Shown here: positions 16,454 through 25,089 of the stretch, in pieces | Numbering within the stretch: the stretch's first letter is position 1 | Layout of the letters: every line of letters starts with the position of its first letter | NCBI RefSeq assembly: GCF_000719555.1 | Contig: NZ_JOGX01000006.1 | Location: forward strand, 62,001 to 126,000 | Length of the DNA: 64,000 nucleotides | DNA from: Streptomyces sp. NRRL F-5727 | GTDB taxonomy: Bacteria; Actinomycetota; Actinomycetes; Streptomycetales; Streptomycetaceae | Direction: 5' to 3' | Position numbers and translations under genes: made by a program | Notes under the pieces: generated by a model | Told to the model about the DNA's origin: nothing | The model's database searches: none | Seen by the model: the letters and a program-made list of their open reading frames with translations, nothing else

Positions 16454-17287
16454 ATGAAGATCCTCATCAGCGCCGACATGGAGGGCGCCACCGGCGTCAC
16501 CTGGCCCGCCGACGTGCTCCCCGGCACGCCGCAGTGGGAGCGGTGCCGGCCGATGTTCACCTCGGACGTGAACGCGGCGGCGCTCGGGTTCTTCGACGGC
16601 GGCGCCGACGAGGTGCTGGTGAACGAGGCGCACTGGACGATGCGGAACCTGCTCCTGGAGCGGCTCGACGAGCGCGTGCAGATGCTCACCGGCCGTCACA
16701 AGTCGCTCTCCATGGTCGAGGGTGTCCAGCACGGGGACGTCGACGGGATCGCCTTCGTCGGCTACCACACCGGCGCCGGCGCCGAGGGCGTCCTCGCCCA
16801 CACCTACCTCGCCAACTCGATCACCGGCGTCTGGCTGAACGGCCTCCGGGCCAGTGAGGGCGTGCTCAACGCCCATGTGGTCGCCGAGTACGGCGTTCCC
16901 GTCGTCCTCGTCACCGGCGACGACCTGACCTGCGAGGACGCCCTCGGATACGCCCCCGAGGCGCTCAAGGTCGCCGTCAAGGACCACGTCTCGCGGTACG
17001 CGGCGGTGTGCCGGACGCCCGCCCGCACCGCCGCCGACATCCGGGCCGCCGCCCGTGAGGCCGCGGCCCTCGCCGTCCGGCACGAGCCGGTCCACGCCGG
17101 ACCGCACACCGTCGAGGTCGAGTTCGACGCCGAGCACCTGGGCGCCGCCGCCACGGTGGTTCCCGGCGTGGCGCGGAGCGGCGAGCGGCGCGTCGCGTAC
17201 ACCAGCGCGACGATGTACGAGGCGATCCGCACGTTCAAGGCGGTCACGACGATCGTCTCGGCCGCCGTGGAGGAGCAGTATGGCTAG
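16454..17287 (+). CDS. M55-family D-aminopeptidase (DppA-like)
   Basis: Zinc-dependent aminopeptidase that releases D-amino acids such as D-Ala from the N-terminus of short peptides. The 277-residue protein aligns with Bacillus subtilis DppA in order and spacing: Asp8 and Glu10 (SADMEG), His60 (NEAHW), His105 (GYHTGAG), the catalytic-His region at 116 (LAHTY) and Glu135 (ASEGVLN). There is no Shine-Dalgarno; TACGGT lies seven bases before the ATG, so the mRNA may be leaderless. First gene of a four-peptidase operon; its stop overlaps the next start by eight bases. Substrates may be peptidoglycan-derived or D-amino-acid-containing peptides. Confidence 0.93.
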   Translation: MKILISADMEGATGVTWPADVLPGTPQWERCRPMFTSDVNAAALGFFDGGADEVLVNEAHWTMRNLLLERLDERVQMLTGRHKSLSMVEGVQHGDVDGIAFVGYHTGAGAEGVLAHTYLANSITGVWLNGLRASEGVLNAHVVAEYGVPVVLVTGDDLTCEDALGYAPEALKVAVKDHVSRYAAVCRTPARTAADIRAAAREAAALAVRHEPVHAGPHTVEVEFDAEHLGAAATVVPGVARSGERRVAYTSATMYEAIRTFKAVTTIVSAAVEEQYG

Positions 17288-18620
17288 CAGCACGCCCCCC
17301 GCAGGACCCGACGCGAAGGCGCTCGACGAGGTCGTCGCCTTCACCTCGGACCTCATCCGCATCGACACCAGCAACCGCGGCGGAGGCGACTGCCGCGAGC
17401 GCCCCGCCGCCGAGTACGTCGCCGAGCGGCTCGCCGGCGCCGGGCTCGAACCGACCCTGCTGGAGCGCACCCCCGGCCGGACCAACGTGGTCGCCCGCAT
17501 CCCCGGCACCGACCCCACGGCCCCCGCGCTCCTCGTCCACGGCCACCTGGACGTCGTCCCCGCCGACCCGGCCGAGTGGACCGTCCACCCCTTCTCCGGC
17601 GAGGTCCGCGACGACGTCGTCTGGGGCCGCGGCGCCGTCGACATGAAGAACATGGACGCGATGGTCCTCGCCGTCGCCCGCTCCTGGGCCCGCCAGGGCG
17701 TCCGGCCGCGCCGCGACATCGTCCTCGCCTACACCGCAGACGAGGAGGACAGCGCCGAGGACGGCTCCGGCTTCCTCGCCGACCGGCACGCCGCCCTCTT
17801 CGAGGGCTGCACCGAGGGCATCAGCGAGTCCGGCGCCTTCAGCTTCCACCCGCACCCCGGGATGACGCTCTACCCCATCGGCGCCGGCGAGCGGGGCACC
17901 GCCTGGCTCAGGCTCACCGCCCGCGGCCGGGCCGGCCACGGCTCCAAGGTCAACGACGCCAACGCGGTCACCCGCCTCGCCGCCGCCGTGGCCCGCATCG
18001 GCGCCCACAGCTGGCCCATCCGGCTCACCGCCACCGTCAGCGCCGCCCTCACCGAACTGGCCGCGCTGCACGGCATCGAGATCGACACCGACGACCCCGA
18101 CCTCGACGTGCCGCTCCTCCTCGACAAGCTCGGACCGGCCGCCGCCCTCGTCGAGGCCACCGTCCGCAACAGCGCCAACCCGACCATGCTCCAGGCCGGG
18201 TACAAGTGCAACGTCATCCCCGGCCAGGCCGTCGCCTACGTCGACGGACGGATGCTGCCCGGCGCCGAGGAGGAGTTCGCCGCCACCATGGACCTGCTCA
18301 CCGGCCCGGACGTCGAGTGGGAGTTCCACCACCGCGAGGTGCCCCTCGAAGCGCCCGTCGACTCCCCGACCTTCGCCAAGCTGCGGGCCGCCGTCGAGCG
18401 CTTCGACCCCGACGGCCACGCCCTGCCGTTCACGATGTCCGGCGGCACCGACGCCAAGCAGTTCTCCCGCCTCGGCATCACCGGCTACGGCTTCTCGCCG
18501 CTGAGACTGCCCCCGGGCCTGGACTACGGGGCGCTCTTCCACGGCGTGGACGAACGCGTCCCCGTCGACGCCCTGCACTTCGGCGTGCGGGTGCTCGACC
18601 ACTATCTGAAGACCGCCTAG
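17280..18620 (+). CDS. M20-family metallopeptidase
   Basis: Di-zinc peptidase of the ArgE/DapE/CPG2 type, 446 residues. Metal ligands are visible: VHGHLDVVP (His, then Asp), GAVDMKNMDA (bridging Asp), TADEEDSAEDG (catalytic Glu pair), GISESGAFS, and the terminal His in ALFHGVDERV. The inserted lid/dimerisation domain starts at RLTARGRAGHGS. The ATG overlaps the end of the M55 gene by eight bases, so translation is coupled. Proteins of this branch usually cleave C-terminal residues from di- or tripeptides; the exact substrate is unknown. It is followed 45 bases later by the S9 gene. Confidence 0.94.
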   Translation: MASSTPPAGPDAKALDEVVAFTSDLIRIDTSNRGGGDCRERPAAEYVAERLAGAGLEPTLLERTPGRTNVVARIPGTDPTAPALLVHGHLDVVPADPAEWTVHPFSGEVRDDVVWGRGAVDMKNMDAMVLAVARSWARQGVRPRRDIVLAYTADEEDSAEDGSGFLADRHAALFEGCTEGISESGAFSFHPHPGMTLYPIGAGERGTAWLRLTARGRAGHGSKVNDANAVTRLAAAVARIGAHSWPIRLTATVSAALTELAALHGIEIDTDDPDLDVPLLLDKLGPAAALVEATVRNSANPTMLQAGYKCNVIPGQAVAYVDGRMLPGAEEEFAATMDLLTGPDVEWEFHHREVPLEAPVDSPTFAKLRAAVERFDPDGHALPFTMSGGTDAKQFSRLGITGYGFSPLRLPPGLDYGALFHGVDERVPVDALHFGVRVLDHYLKTA

Positions 18621-18665
18621 CGCCACCGCACACGGCACCGACCCGTACCCAGGGGGGGAACGAGG

Positions 18666-20666
18666 ATGCAGAACACGGCCGCCTACGGCAGCTGGCCGTC
18701 GCCCGTCGGAGCCGCGCTCGCGGCAGCCAGCGACGGACGTCCCGAATATCTCGGCACCGTCGGCGACGAGGTGTGGTGGTCCGCCCCCCGCCCCACCGAG
18801 GGCGGCCGGCGGACCCTGGTCCGGCGGCGCGCGGACGGCACCGAGGAGACCGTCCTGCCGGCCCCCTGGAACGTGCGGAACCGGGTCATCGAGTACGGCG
18901 GCCGGCCCTGGGCCGCCGTCGAACGGCCCGGCGCGGGACCCCTGCTGGTCTTCTGTCACTTCCCCGACCAGCGGCTCTACGCCTACGAGCCCGACGCGGA
19001 ACCCGGCGCGGCGCCCCGGCCGCTCACCCCGGTCTCCGCGGTGGGCGGCGGACTGCGCTGGGCCGACCCCGTGCTCCTGCCCGAGCGGGGCGAGGTCTGG
19101 TGCGTCCTGGAGGAGTTCACCGGCCCCGCGCCCACCGACGTCCGCCGGGTCCTCGCCGCCGTCCCCCTCGACGGCTCCGCCGCCGACGACCGGGCCGCCG
19201 TCCGCGAACTCTCCGACGGGCGCCACCGCTTCCTCACCGGCCCCCGGATCTCCCCCGACGGGCGGCGGGCCGTCTGGCTCGGCTGGGACCACCCCCGGAT
19301 GCCCTGGGACGGCACCGACGCCGTCCTCGCCGAGATCACCGCCGAGGGCACCCTCAAGGACGCCAGGACCGTCGCCGGCGGCCCGGCGGAGTCCGTACCC
19401 CAGGCCGACTGGGACGCGGCCGGCCGGCTCCTCTTCGCCAGCGACCGCACCGGCTGGTGGAACCTCTACCGCGCCGAGCTCGCCGCCGACGGCACCCTCG
19501 GCCCGGCCCGCGCCCTCTGTCCCCGCGACGAGGAGTTCGCCGGACCCCTCTGGAAGACCGGCGTCAGCTGGTTCCAGGCCCTGGAGACCGGGCCGATCGC
19601 CGTCCTCCACGGGCGGGGCGACGCCGTCCTCGGCATCCTCGACCCGGACACCGGCACCCTCGTCGACGCCCCCGGCCCGTGGACCGTCTGGGGATCCACC
19701 CTCACCGTCCTCGGCACCCGCGTCCTCGGCGTCGCCGCCGCACCCGACCGCTTCGCCGAGATCGTCGAACTCGACACCCGCACCGGCCGCACCCGGGTCG
19801 TCGGCTCCGCGCACCGCGACCCCGTCGACCCGTCGTACTACCCCGAGCCCGTCGTCCGCACCTTCACCGGCCCCGACGGCCGCGAGATCCACGCCCACGT
19901 GTACCCGCCGCGCAACCCCGGCGCGACCGGGCCCGCCGGCGAGCTCCCGCCCTATGTGATCCGCGCCCACGGCGGCCCCACCGGACGCTCCGCCCTCGTC
20001 CTCGACCTGGAGATCGCCTACTTCACCTCGCGCGGCATCGGCGCCGTCGAGGTCAACTACGGCGGCTCCACCGGCCACGGCCGCGCCTACCGGGAACGGC
20101 TCCGCGAGCAGTGGGGCGTCGTCGACGTCGAGGACTGCGCCGCCGTCGCCCGCGCCCTCGCCGCCGAGGGCACCGCCGACCCCGCCCGGCTCGCGATCCG
20201 CGGCGGCAGCGCCGGCGGCTGGACCAGTGCCGCCTCCCTCGTCCAGACCGACGTCTACGCCTGCGGCACGATCATCTACCCCGTCCTCGACCTCAAGGGC
20301 TGGGCCACCGACGAGACCCACGACTTCGAGTCCCGCTACCTGGACGGCCTCGTCGGCCGCCTCGACGAGGTGCCCGAGCGGTACGAGGAGCGCTCGCCGC
20401 TCGAACACGTCGACCGGATCACCGCCCCCTTCCTGCTCCTCCAGGGCCTCGACGACGTCATCTGCCCGCCCGCCCAGGCCCAGCGCCTCCTCGCCCGGGT
20501 CGCCGGCCGGGGCGTCCCGCACGCCTACCTCGCCTTCCCCGGCGAAGGCCACGGCTTCCGGCACGCCGAGACCATGGTCCGCGCGCTTGAGGCCGAACTC
20601 GCCCTCTACGCGCGGGTCTTCGGCTTCGACCGGGCCGACGTCCCGGAGCTGGAGCTGCGCACATGA
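18666..20666 (+). CDS. S9-family prolyl-oligopeptidase-type serine peptidase
   Basis: Cytoplasmic oligopeptidase/acylaminoacyl-peptidase type enzyme of 666 residues. The first 400 residues form a beta-propeller (repeated WD-like strands such as RRAVWLGWDHPRMPWDGT and LLFASDRTGWWNLYR) that screens peptide size. The C-terminal alpha/beta hydrolase domain has Ser515 in RGGSAGGWTS, the acid at 596-597 in LQGLDDVICPP, and His629 in GEGHGFRH. There is no signal peptide, so it acts inside the cell. The ATG has GGGGGAACGAGG upstream, and the stop overlaps the next gene by four bases (ATGA). Confidence 0.94.
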   Translation: MQNTAAYGSWPSPVGAALAAASDGRPEYLGTVGDEVWWSAPRPTEGGRRTLVRRRADGTEETVLPAPWNVRNRVIEYGGRPWAAVERPGAGPLLVFCHFPDQRLYAYEPDAEPGAAPRPLTPVSAVGGGLRWADPVLLPERGEVWCVLEEFTGPAPTDVRRVLAAVPLDGSAADDRAAVRELSDGRHRFLTGPRISPDGRRAVWLGWDHPRMPWDGTDAVLAEITAEGTLKDARTVAGGPAESVPQADWDAAGRLLFASDRTGWWNLYRAELAADGTLGPARALCPRDEEFAGPLWKTGVSWFQALETGPIAVLHGRGDAVLGILDPDTGTLVDAPGPWTVWGSTLTVLGTRVLGVAAAPDRFAEIVELDTRTGRTRVVGSAHRDPVDPSYYPEPVVRTFTGPDGREIHAHVYPPRNPGATGPAGELPPYVIRAHGGPTGRSALVLDLEIAYFTSRGIGAVEVNYGGSTGHGRAYRERLREQWGVVDVEDCAAVARALAAEGTADPARLAIRGGSAGGWTSAASLVQTDVYACGTIIYPVLDLKGWATDETHDFESRYLDGLVGRLDEVPERYEERSPLEHVDRITAPFLLLQGLDDVICPPAQAQRLLARVAGRGVPHAYLAFPGEGHGFRHAETMVRALEAELALYARVFGFDRADVPELELRT

Positions 20667-21619
20667 CCGGCCCCGCCTCCGGCCCCGTCCACGTGCCCCC
20701 GCTCGCCCGGGCCGCCCGGCTGCGGCCGGGCGACCGGGTCGCCGTGGTCGCCCCGAGCGGCCCCGTCCCGGAGGCCGCGCTGGCCGCCGGACTCGACGTG
20801 CTGCGCGGCTGGGGCCTGGAACCGGTGGTCGCCCCGCACGTCCTCGACGTCCATCCGCGGCTCGGCCACCTGGCCGGCGCCGACCGGGACCGCGCCCGCG
20901 ACCTCACCGAGGCGTGGTGCGACCCCTCGATCGCGGGGGTGCTCTGCGCGCGCGGTGGCTACGGCGCCCAGCGCATGACCGACCTCCTGGACTGGCCCGC
21001 GATCCGCGCCGCGGGACCCAAGGCGTTCGTCGGCTACAGCGACGTCACCGCCCTCCACGAGGCGTTCGCCGTCCGCGCCGGCTTCGCCACCCTGCACGGG
21101 ACCATGACCGCCGTGGCCGCCTTCGCCGGCGACCCGGCCACCCGGGAGTCGCTGCGCGCCGCCCTCTTCGAGCCCGAGACCGTCCGGGTCCTCGGCCTCG
21201 GCACCGCGCGGCCCCTCGTCCCGGGCCGCGCCACCGGCGTCACCCTCGGCGGCTGCGTCAGCCTGCTCGCCGCCGACCTCGGCACCCCGCACGTGCGGCC
21301 CTCCGCCCGCGGCGGGCTGCTGCTCCTGGAGGACGTGGGGGAGGAGCCGTACCGCCTGGACCGGATCCTCACCCAGCTGCTGCGCTCCGGCTGGCTCGAC
21401 GGCGTCGCCGGGATCGCCCTCGGCTCGTGGGAGGAGTGCGGTCCGTACGAGGAGGTGCGCGCGGTCCTCGCCGACCGGCTCGGCGGCCTGGGCGTCCCGG
21501 TGGTGGAGGAGCTGGGCTTCGGCCACAGCCCCACCGCGCTCACCGTCCCGCTCGGCATACCGGCGGTGCTCGACGCGGACGCCGGCACGCTCACCTTCGA
21601 CGTACCCGCGCTGGTCTGA
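20663..21619 (+). CDS. S66-family LD-carboxypeptidase (LdcA/MccF-like)
   Basis: Serine peptidase that removes the terminal D-Ala from the L,D-bond of tetrapeptides in recycled murein peptides, or inactivates peptide-nucleotide antibiotics in the MccF branch. The 318-residue protein keeps the Ser-Glu-His triad: Ser126 (GYSDVTAL), Glu223 (LLLEDVGEEPYRLDR) and His288 (GHSPTALTVPLG). The glycine-rich CARGGYGAQR loop typical of the family is present. No signal peptide, hence cytoplasmic. It starts inside the stop of the S9 gene (ATGA) and ends the four-peptidase operon; the convergent GntR gene begins 22 bases later. Confidence 0.93.
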   Translation: MTGPASGPVHVPPLARAARLRPGDRVAVVAPSGPVPEAALAAGLDVLRGWGLEPVVAPHVLDVHPRLGHLAGADRDRARDLTEAWCDPSIAGVLCARGGYGAQRMTDLLDWPAIRAAGPKAFVGYSDVTALHEAFAVRAGFATLHGTMTAVAAFAGDPATRESLRAALFEPETVRVLGLGTARPLVPGRATGVTLGGCVSLLAADLGTPHVRPSARGGLLLLEDVGEEPYRLDRILTQLLRSGWLDGVAGIALGSWEECGPYEEVRAVLADRLGGLGVPVVEELGFGHSPTALTVPLGIPAVLDADAGTLTFDVPALV

Positions 21620-21641
21620 CCGGAGCCCGGCGGGCCGGGGG

Positions 21642-22295
21642 CTACTCCGCCGCCAGCCGCCGCCGGTGCTCCGTCGCCTTGGCCTGGCTGGTCTCCAGGT
21701 GGCGCAGCGCCAGTTCCTCGACGCGCTCCACGTCCCGTGCCTCGATGCCCCGGAACAGCTCCTCGTGCTCGTCGGCGACGACCGTGAAGTCGTCGTGCTG
21801 GCCGAGCAGCCAGCGCATCCGGCTCCGCAGGGTGCCCTCCAGCTCGTTCAGGAGGGCGTTGTCGGCGAGTTCGGTGACCGTCTCGTGGAAGTCGGCCGCC
21901 GCCCGGCGGGCCTCCGCGCCGTCGCCGCGCTCCGCCGCCGCCCGCTCGGCGTCGAGGACGGCGCGCAGCTTGGCGAGGCCCGCGCGCGTGCGGCGCTGGG
22001 CCGCGAGGCGGAAGGCCAGGATCTCCAGGGCGGACCGGACCTCGACGAGGTCGGCGATGTCGGAGGCGGTGAACTCCCGGACCACCGCCCAGGTGCGCGG
22101 CCGGGGCGTCACGAGTCCTTCGTTGACCAGGTCCCTGAGGGCGTCGCGGACCGGCAGGCGGCTCACGTCCAGCTCGGCGGCGATCTCCCGCTCCACCAGC
22201 CGGCTGCCGGGAGCCCGCGTCCCGTCGATGATCTGGTCGCGCAGGGTGCGCGTGATCCGCTCCGACTCGGGCCTGAACTCCTCAGCAGCTGTCAT
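21642..22295 (-). CDS. GntR-family regulator, FadR/FCD subfamily
   Basis: Transcription factor of 217 residues. The N-terminal winged helix contains RLVEREIAAELDVSRLPVRDALRDLVNEGLV (GntR signature). The all-helical FCD effector domain has the metal/ligand-binding positions spread through LVEVRSALEILAFRLAA, ADFHETVTELADNALL and DEHEELFRGIEARD, including two His in the expected places for metal-coordinated carboxylate binding. The start MTAAEEFRPE is typical. Downstream of adenosine deaminase on the same strand by 51 bases, and convergent to the peptidase operon, so either could be its target; I found no palindromic FCD-type site in front of the M55 gene. Confidence 0.9.
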   Translation of the reverse strand: MTAAEEFRPESERITRTLRDQIIDGTRAPGSRLVEREIAAELDVSRLPVRDALRDLVNEGLVTPRPRTWAVVREFTASDIADLVEVRSALEILAFRLAAQRRTRAGLAKLRAVLDAERAAAERGDGAEARRAAADFHETVTELADNALLNELEGTLRSRMRWLLGQHDDFTVVADEHEELFRGIEARDVERVEELALRHLETSQAKATEHRRRLAAE

Positions 22296-22346
22296 GGCGC
22301 CATTGTTCCACCGGGGAGGGCGGCACCCGCCGCCCTCCCCGGGCGG

Positions 22347-23435
22347 TCACAGCGCCGCGTACCCGGGGCGCACGATCTCCTCGATGAGCCGCCGGCGCTC
22401 CGGCAGCGGCAGGAACGCGGCCTCCAGGGCGGCGACCGTGAACTCCTCGAAGACCTCCGGGCCGTAGCCGAAGGCGTCCGCCATGTGCTGGAACTCCTCG
22501 CTCATGGTGGTGCCGGAGACGAGCCGGTTGTCGGTGTTGAGCGTGATGCGGAAGCCGAGGCGGCGCAGCTCGTCGATCGGGTGGGAGCCGTAGTCCTTGG
22601 CGGCGCCGGTCTGCAGGTTGGAGGTCGGGCAGACCTCCAGGGCGATCCGGTTGTCGCGGACGTACGCGGCGAGGCGGCCGAGGGTGCCGTCCTCGGCGAT
22701 GTCGTCCGTGATCCGCACGCCGTGGCCGATCCGCTCGGTGCCGCAGACCTGCACGGCCTCGTGGATCGACTCGGCGCCGACGGCCTCGCCGGCGTGGATG
22801 GTGAAGTGGCAGTTCTCCCGCTTCAGGTGCTGGAAGGCGGGGAGGTGGCGGGCCGGCGGGTTGCCGATCTCGCCGCCGGCGATGTCGAAGCCGGCCACGC
22901 CGTTGTCGCGGTGGGCGACGGTCAGCTCGGCGATCTCCAGCGAGCGGTCGGTGTGCCGCATGCCGGTGAGCAGCGCGCGGACGGTGATGCGGCCGCCGGT
23001 CCTGCGCTCGCCCTCGCGGAAGCCCTCGTTGACCGCCTCGACGACCTCGTCGAGGGTCAGGCCGCCCTCCAGGTGCTGCTCGGGGGCGTACCGCACCTCG
23101 GCGTAGACGACCCCGTCCGCCGCCAGGTCCTCGGCGCACTCGGCCGCGATGCGCAGCAGCGCCTCGCGGGTCTGCATCACCGCGCAGGTGTGGGCGAAGG
23201 TCTCCAGGTAGCGCTCCAGGGAGCCGGAGTCGGCGGCATCCCGGAACCAGACCGCGAGCTCGGCCGGGTCCTCGGTCGGCAGCGCGGTGTAGCCGCACTC
23301 CCGGGCCAGCTCGACGATGGTGGCCGGGCGGAGCCCGCCGTCGAGGTGGTCGTGGAGGACGGCCTTCGGGGCGCGGCGGATCCAGTCGGAGACGGCGGCC
23401 CGGGCAGGCGTGGCAGGGTTGTCAGACAAGTGCAT
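22347..23435 (-). CDS. add: Adenosine deaminase
   Basis: Purine salvage enzyme deaminating adenosine/deoxyadenosine to inosine/deoxyinosine. The 362-residue TIM barrel has the zinc ligands HDHLDG at 28-33, the catalytic segment [18 protein letters not shown], and the metal Asp in LNTDNRL. The usual second Asp of the DD pair is Asn here, as I recall for actinobacterial forms. The first codons, ATG CAC TTG TCT GAC AA, contain a complete GntR-type palindrome (23419-23429), identical in its outer 14 of 15 bases to one in front of the next gene upstream, so expression is probably controlled by that GntR regulator. The FCD-type GntR gene follows closely downstream. Confidence 0.95.
   Translation of the reverse strand: MHLSDNPATPARAAVSDWIRRAPKAVLHDHLDGGLRPATIVELARECGYTALPTEDPAELAVWFRDAADSGSLERYLETFAHTCAVMQTREALLRIAAECAEDLAADGVVYAEVRYAPEQHLEGGLTLDEVVEAVNEGFREGERRTGGRITVRALLTGMRHTDRSLEIAELTVAHRDNGVAGFDIAGGEIGNPPARHLPAFQHLKRENCHFTIHAGEAVGAESIHEAVQVCGTERIGHGVRITDDIAEDGTLGRLAAYVRDNRIALEVCPTSNLQTGAAKDYGSHPIDELRRLGFRITLNTDNRLVSGTTMSEEFQHMADAFGYGPEVFEEFTVAALEAAFLPLPERRRLIEEIVRPGYAAL
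23419..23429. promoter_or_regulatory. GntR-type operator, copy 1 (inside add)
   Basis: TTGTCAGACAA, a perfect inverted repeat around one base, within a 15-base stretch GGTTGTCWGACAAGT shared with copy 2. It covers codons 3-6 of adenosine deaminase, so a bound regulator would block elongation just after initiation or overlap a start-proximal promoter. Confidence 0.65.
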
Positions 23436-23524
23436 GACCGGGGAGTGTACGTCATGACCCGCCGGGCGGGGGAGCCCCGGCGGGTGGGGGTGTGGGTGCG
23501 GGCCCGGGTCCGGTGGGCGCGGGC

Positions 23525-24286
23525 TCAGTGGGACTGGAGGACCGGCAGCGCGGGCGCGCCCGTCGGCAGCATGTGCTTGGCGGCCAGGACGGGGGTGTCC
23601 CCGACGCGTACCACCTGGGTGACCAGGACCGCGGGGGTGTCGGCGGGGCGGCCCAGCTGCTCGCCGCGGCGCCGTCCGAGGAGGGTGGCGGTGATCCCGC
23701 TGTGGGCGTGCAGCGCGACCTCGCGGGAGGCGCCGAGCAGGACCGAGAGCATCGACACGGCGGCATCCCCCTCCGGCGCGGCCCCGCACTCCCGCAGCGC
23801 CGCCGCGAACGCCGGGTGGACGCGGTCCAGGACCTCGTCCGCCGCCGCCCACTCGTGGCACAGCGCGGCCGGCCCCGACTCGCCGCCCAGCACCGACTCC
23901 CAGAACCGCAGTTCGGCGCGGGCCGGGGCCAGCAGGTGCTGGGTGGTGAAGTCGGTGGGCTCCTCCACGGTGCGCAGCAGGGCCCGGACGCGGGGGCCGG
24001 TGCCGCCGCCGACCAGCTCCTCCAGCGGCTGGACGTGCTCGAAGCCGCGGCGCGGGGGGCGTGCGTTCACCGTCCGGCCCACGCCCCGGCGCACCGTCAG
24101 CAGTCCGTCCTCCTGGAGCAGCAGCAGCGCCTCGCGCAGCGCGGGACGGCTCACCCCCAGTTCGGCGGCGAGCTTCGGCTCGGAGGGGAGGGTGGACCCG
24201 GGCGGGTAGGTGCCGTCGTGGACGGCGTCCGCGATCCGCTCGTAGAGCGCCACCACCGGTCGCCGCCGGTGCCCGCTGAGCGCCAA
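23525..24286 (-). CDS. GntR-family regulator with UTRA-like effector domain
   Basis: DNA-binding regulator of about 253 residues. The winged helix is clear: [23 protein letters not shown] followed by [20 protein letters not shown] and the wing [16 protein letters not shown]. The C-terminal domain matches HutC/UTRA-type effector domains ([19 protein letters not shown] near the end). I prefer a TTG start at 24286 ([11 protein letters not shown]) because GAGGAGG lies just upstream; longer versions would extend into the operator. The same palindrome occurs 48 bases upstream of this start and in the beginning of add, so autoregulation and control of add are the natural reading. The effector could be a nucleoside or phosphosugar; that is a guess. 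Confidence 0.85.
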   Translation of the reverse strand: MALSGHRRRPVVALYERIADAVHDGTYPPGSTLPSEPKLAAELGVSRPALREALLLLQEDGLLTVRRGVGRTVNARPPRRGFEHVQPLEELVGGGTGPRVRALLRTVEEPTDFTTQHLLAPARAELRFWESVLGGESGPAALCHEWAAADEVLDRVHPAFAAALRECGAAPEGDAAVSMLSVLLGASREVALHAHSGITATLLGRRRGEQLGRPADTPAVLVTQVVRVGDTPVLAAKHMLPTGAPALPVLQSH

Positions 24287-24333
24287 AACCCCTCCTCGTC
24301 CCGTCGTCCGGCCACCACCGTAGCCGCCCCTGG

Positions 24334-24344
24334 TTGTCTGACAA
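24334..24344. promoter_or_regulatory. GntR-type operator, copy 2 (upstream of the GntR gene)
   Basis: TTGTCTGACAA, the same palindrome as in add, embedded in GGTTGTCTGACAAGT. It lies 48 bases before the regulator start and about 100 bases before the divergent small membrane protein gene, so it could control both. Confidence 0.65.
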
Positions 24345-24444
24345 GTCACCCGGACGGCGCTGTCCACCGTCCCGCCGACGTGCCGGTCCCCCCATTCTGG
24401 TGCCACCGGTACGCCCGTGACGGACGACAGGAGAGGGGACGGGC

Positions 24445-24696
24445 ATGAGTCCCAAGGACACGGCAGGCACGCGACGGGGGGACAGGCTCGGCGCCGTCAC
24501 CCCGGGACGGATCGCGATCGCGGTCGTCGCGGTCCTCCTGCTCGTCTTCATCTTCGAGAACACCCGCCAGGTGAGGATCCGGCTGCTGATCCCCGAGGTG
24601 ACGATGCCGCTCTACCTCGCGCTGCTCGCCACCGCCCTGCTGGGCGCGGTCTGCGGCTGGTACGCCGCCCGGAGGGGCCCCCGGAGGAGCAGGTGA
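24445..24696 (+). CDS. LapA-domain (DUF1049) small membrane protein
   Basis: 83-residue integral membrane protein. Helix 1 is about 23-41 ([19 protein letters not shown]), directly followed by the family signature [16 protein letters not shown]; helix 2 is about 55-75 ([21 protein letters not shown]), ending in a basic tail. LapA proteins take part in lipopolysaccharide assembly control in proteobacteria; in Gram-positives the role is unknown. AGGAGAGG precedes the ATG. It overlaps the next gene by four bases (GTGA). Confidence 0.85.
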   Translation: MSPKDTAGTRRGDRLGAVTPGRIAIAVVAVLLLVFIFENTRQVRIRLLIPEVTMPLYLALLATALLGAVCGWYAARRGPRRSR

Positions 24697-25034
24697 GGCG
24701 CGGCGCCCTGATCGGGGCGGGCGCGGCGCTGGCCGTCGCCGCGGTGGCGGCGGGCGCCGCCGGCGACACGGCCGCCCGGCGGGCCCGGCCGCCGATGCCG
24801 GACTTCCGCGGCGGCGGCCTGTGGCGGGTCTTCACCCGCCTGGACCACCGCACCCGCCTCGACGTCCACGACGCGTCCGGCCGCGACCGCCGGGTCCTGT
24901 GGCCCCCGAGCTGGCGCGTCTGCACCCAGTACCCGGCCGCCGGCACCGGCCTCGACCGCCCGACGACGGTGGTGATCGGCGTCCTCCGCAAGGGCGAACC
25001 CTGCCCCGTCCGCGTGACGACGGCCCGCCGCTGA
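24693..25034 (+). CDS. Small exported protein with PASTA-like C-terminal segment
   Basis: 113 residues. N-terminal signal peptide or anchor ([25 protein letters not shown]). The mature part reads LDVHDASGRDRRVLWPPSWRVCTQYPAAGTGLDRPTTVVIGVLRKGEPCP split over about 60 residues. This is the pattern seen in actinomycete secreted proteins with a D-x-x-DA-x-GRDR core, W-x-VC-x-Q-x-P-x-x-G turn and two Cys that could form a disulphide, related to PASTA domains. GTG start overlapping the LapA-like stop; the two are translationally coupled. Function unknown; a cell-surface role is inferred from the signal. Confidence 0.72.
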   Translation: MRRGALIGAGAALAVAAVAAGAAGDTAARRARPPMPDFRGGGLWRVFTRLDHRTRLDVHDASGRDRRVLWPPSWRVCTQYPAAGTGLDRPTTVVIGVLRKGEPCPVRVTTARR

Positions 25035-25089
25035 CGCGGGCCGCACCGCGGCGGGAGCCGGGACCCGCCCCACCGTCTAGCCTGGGCGC

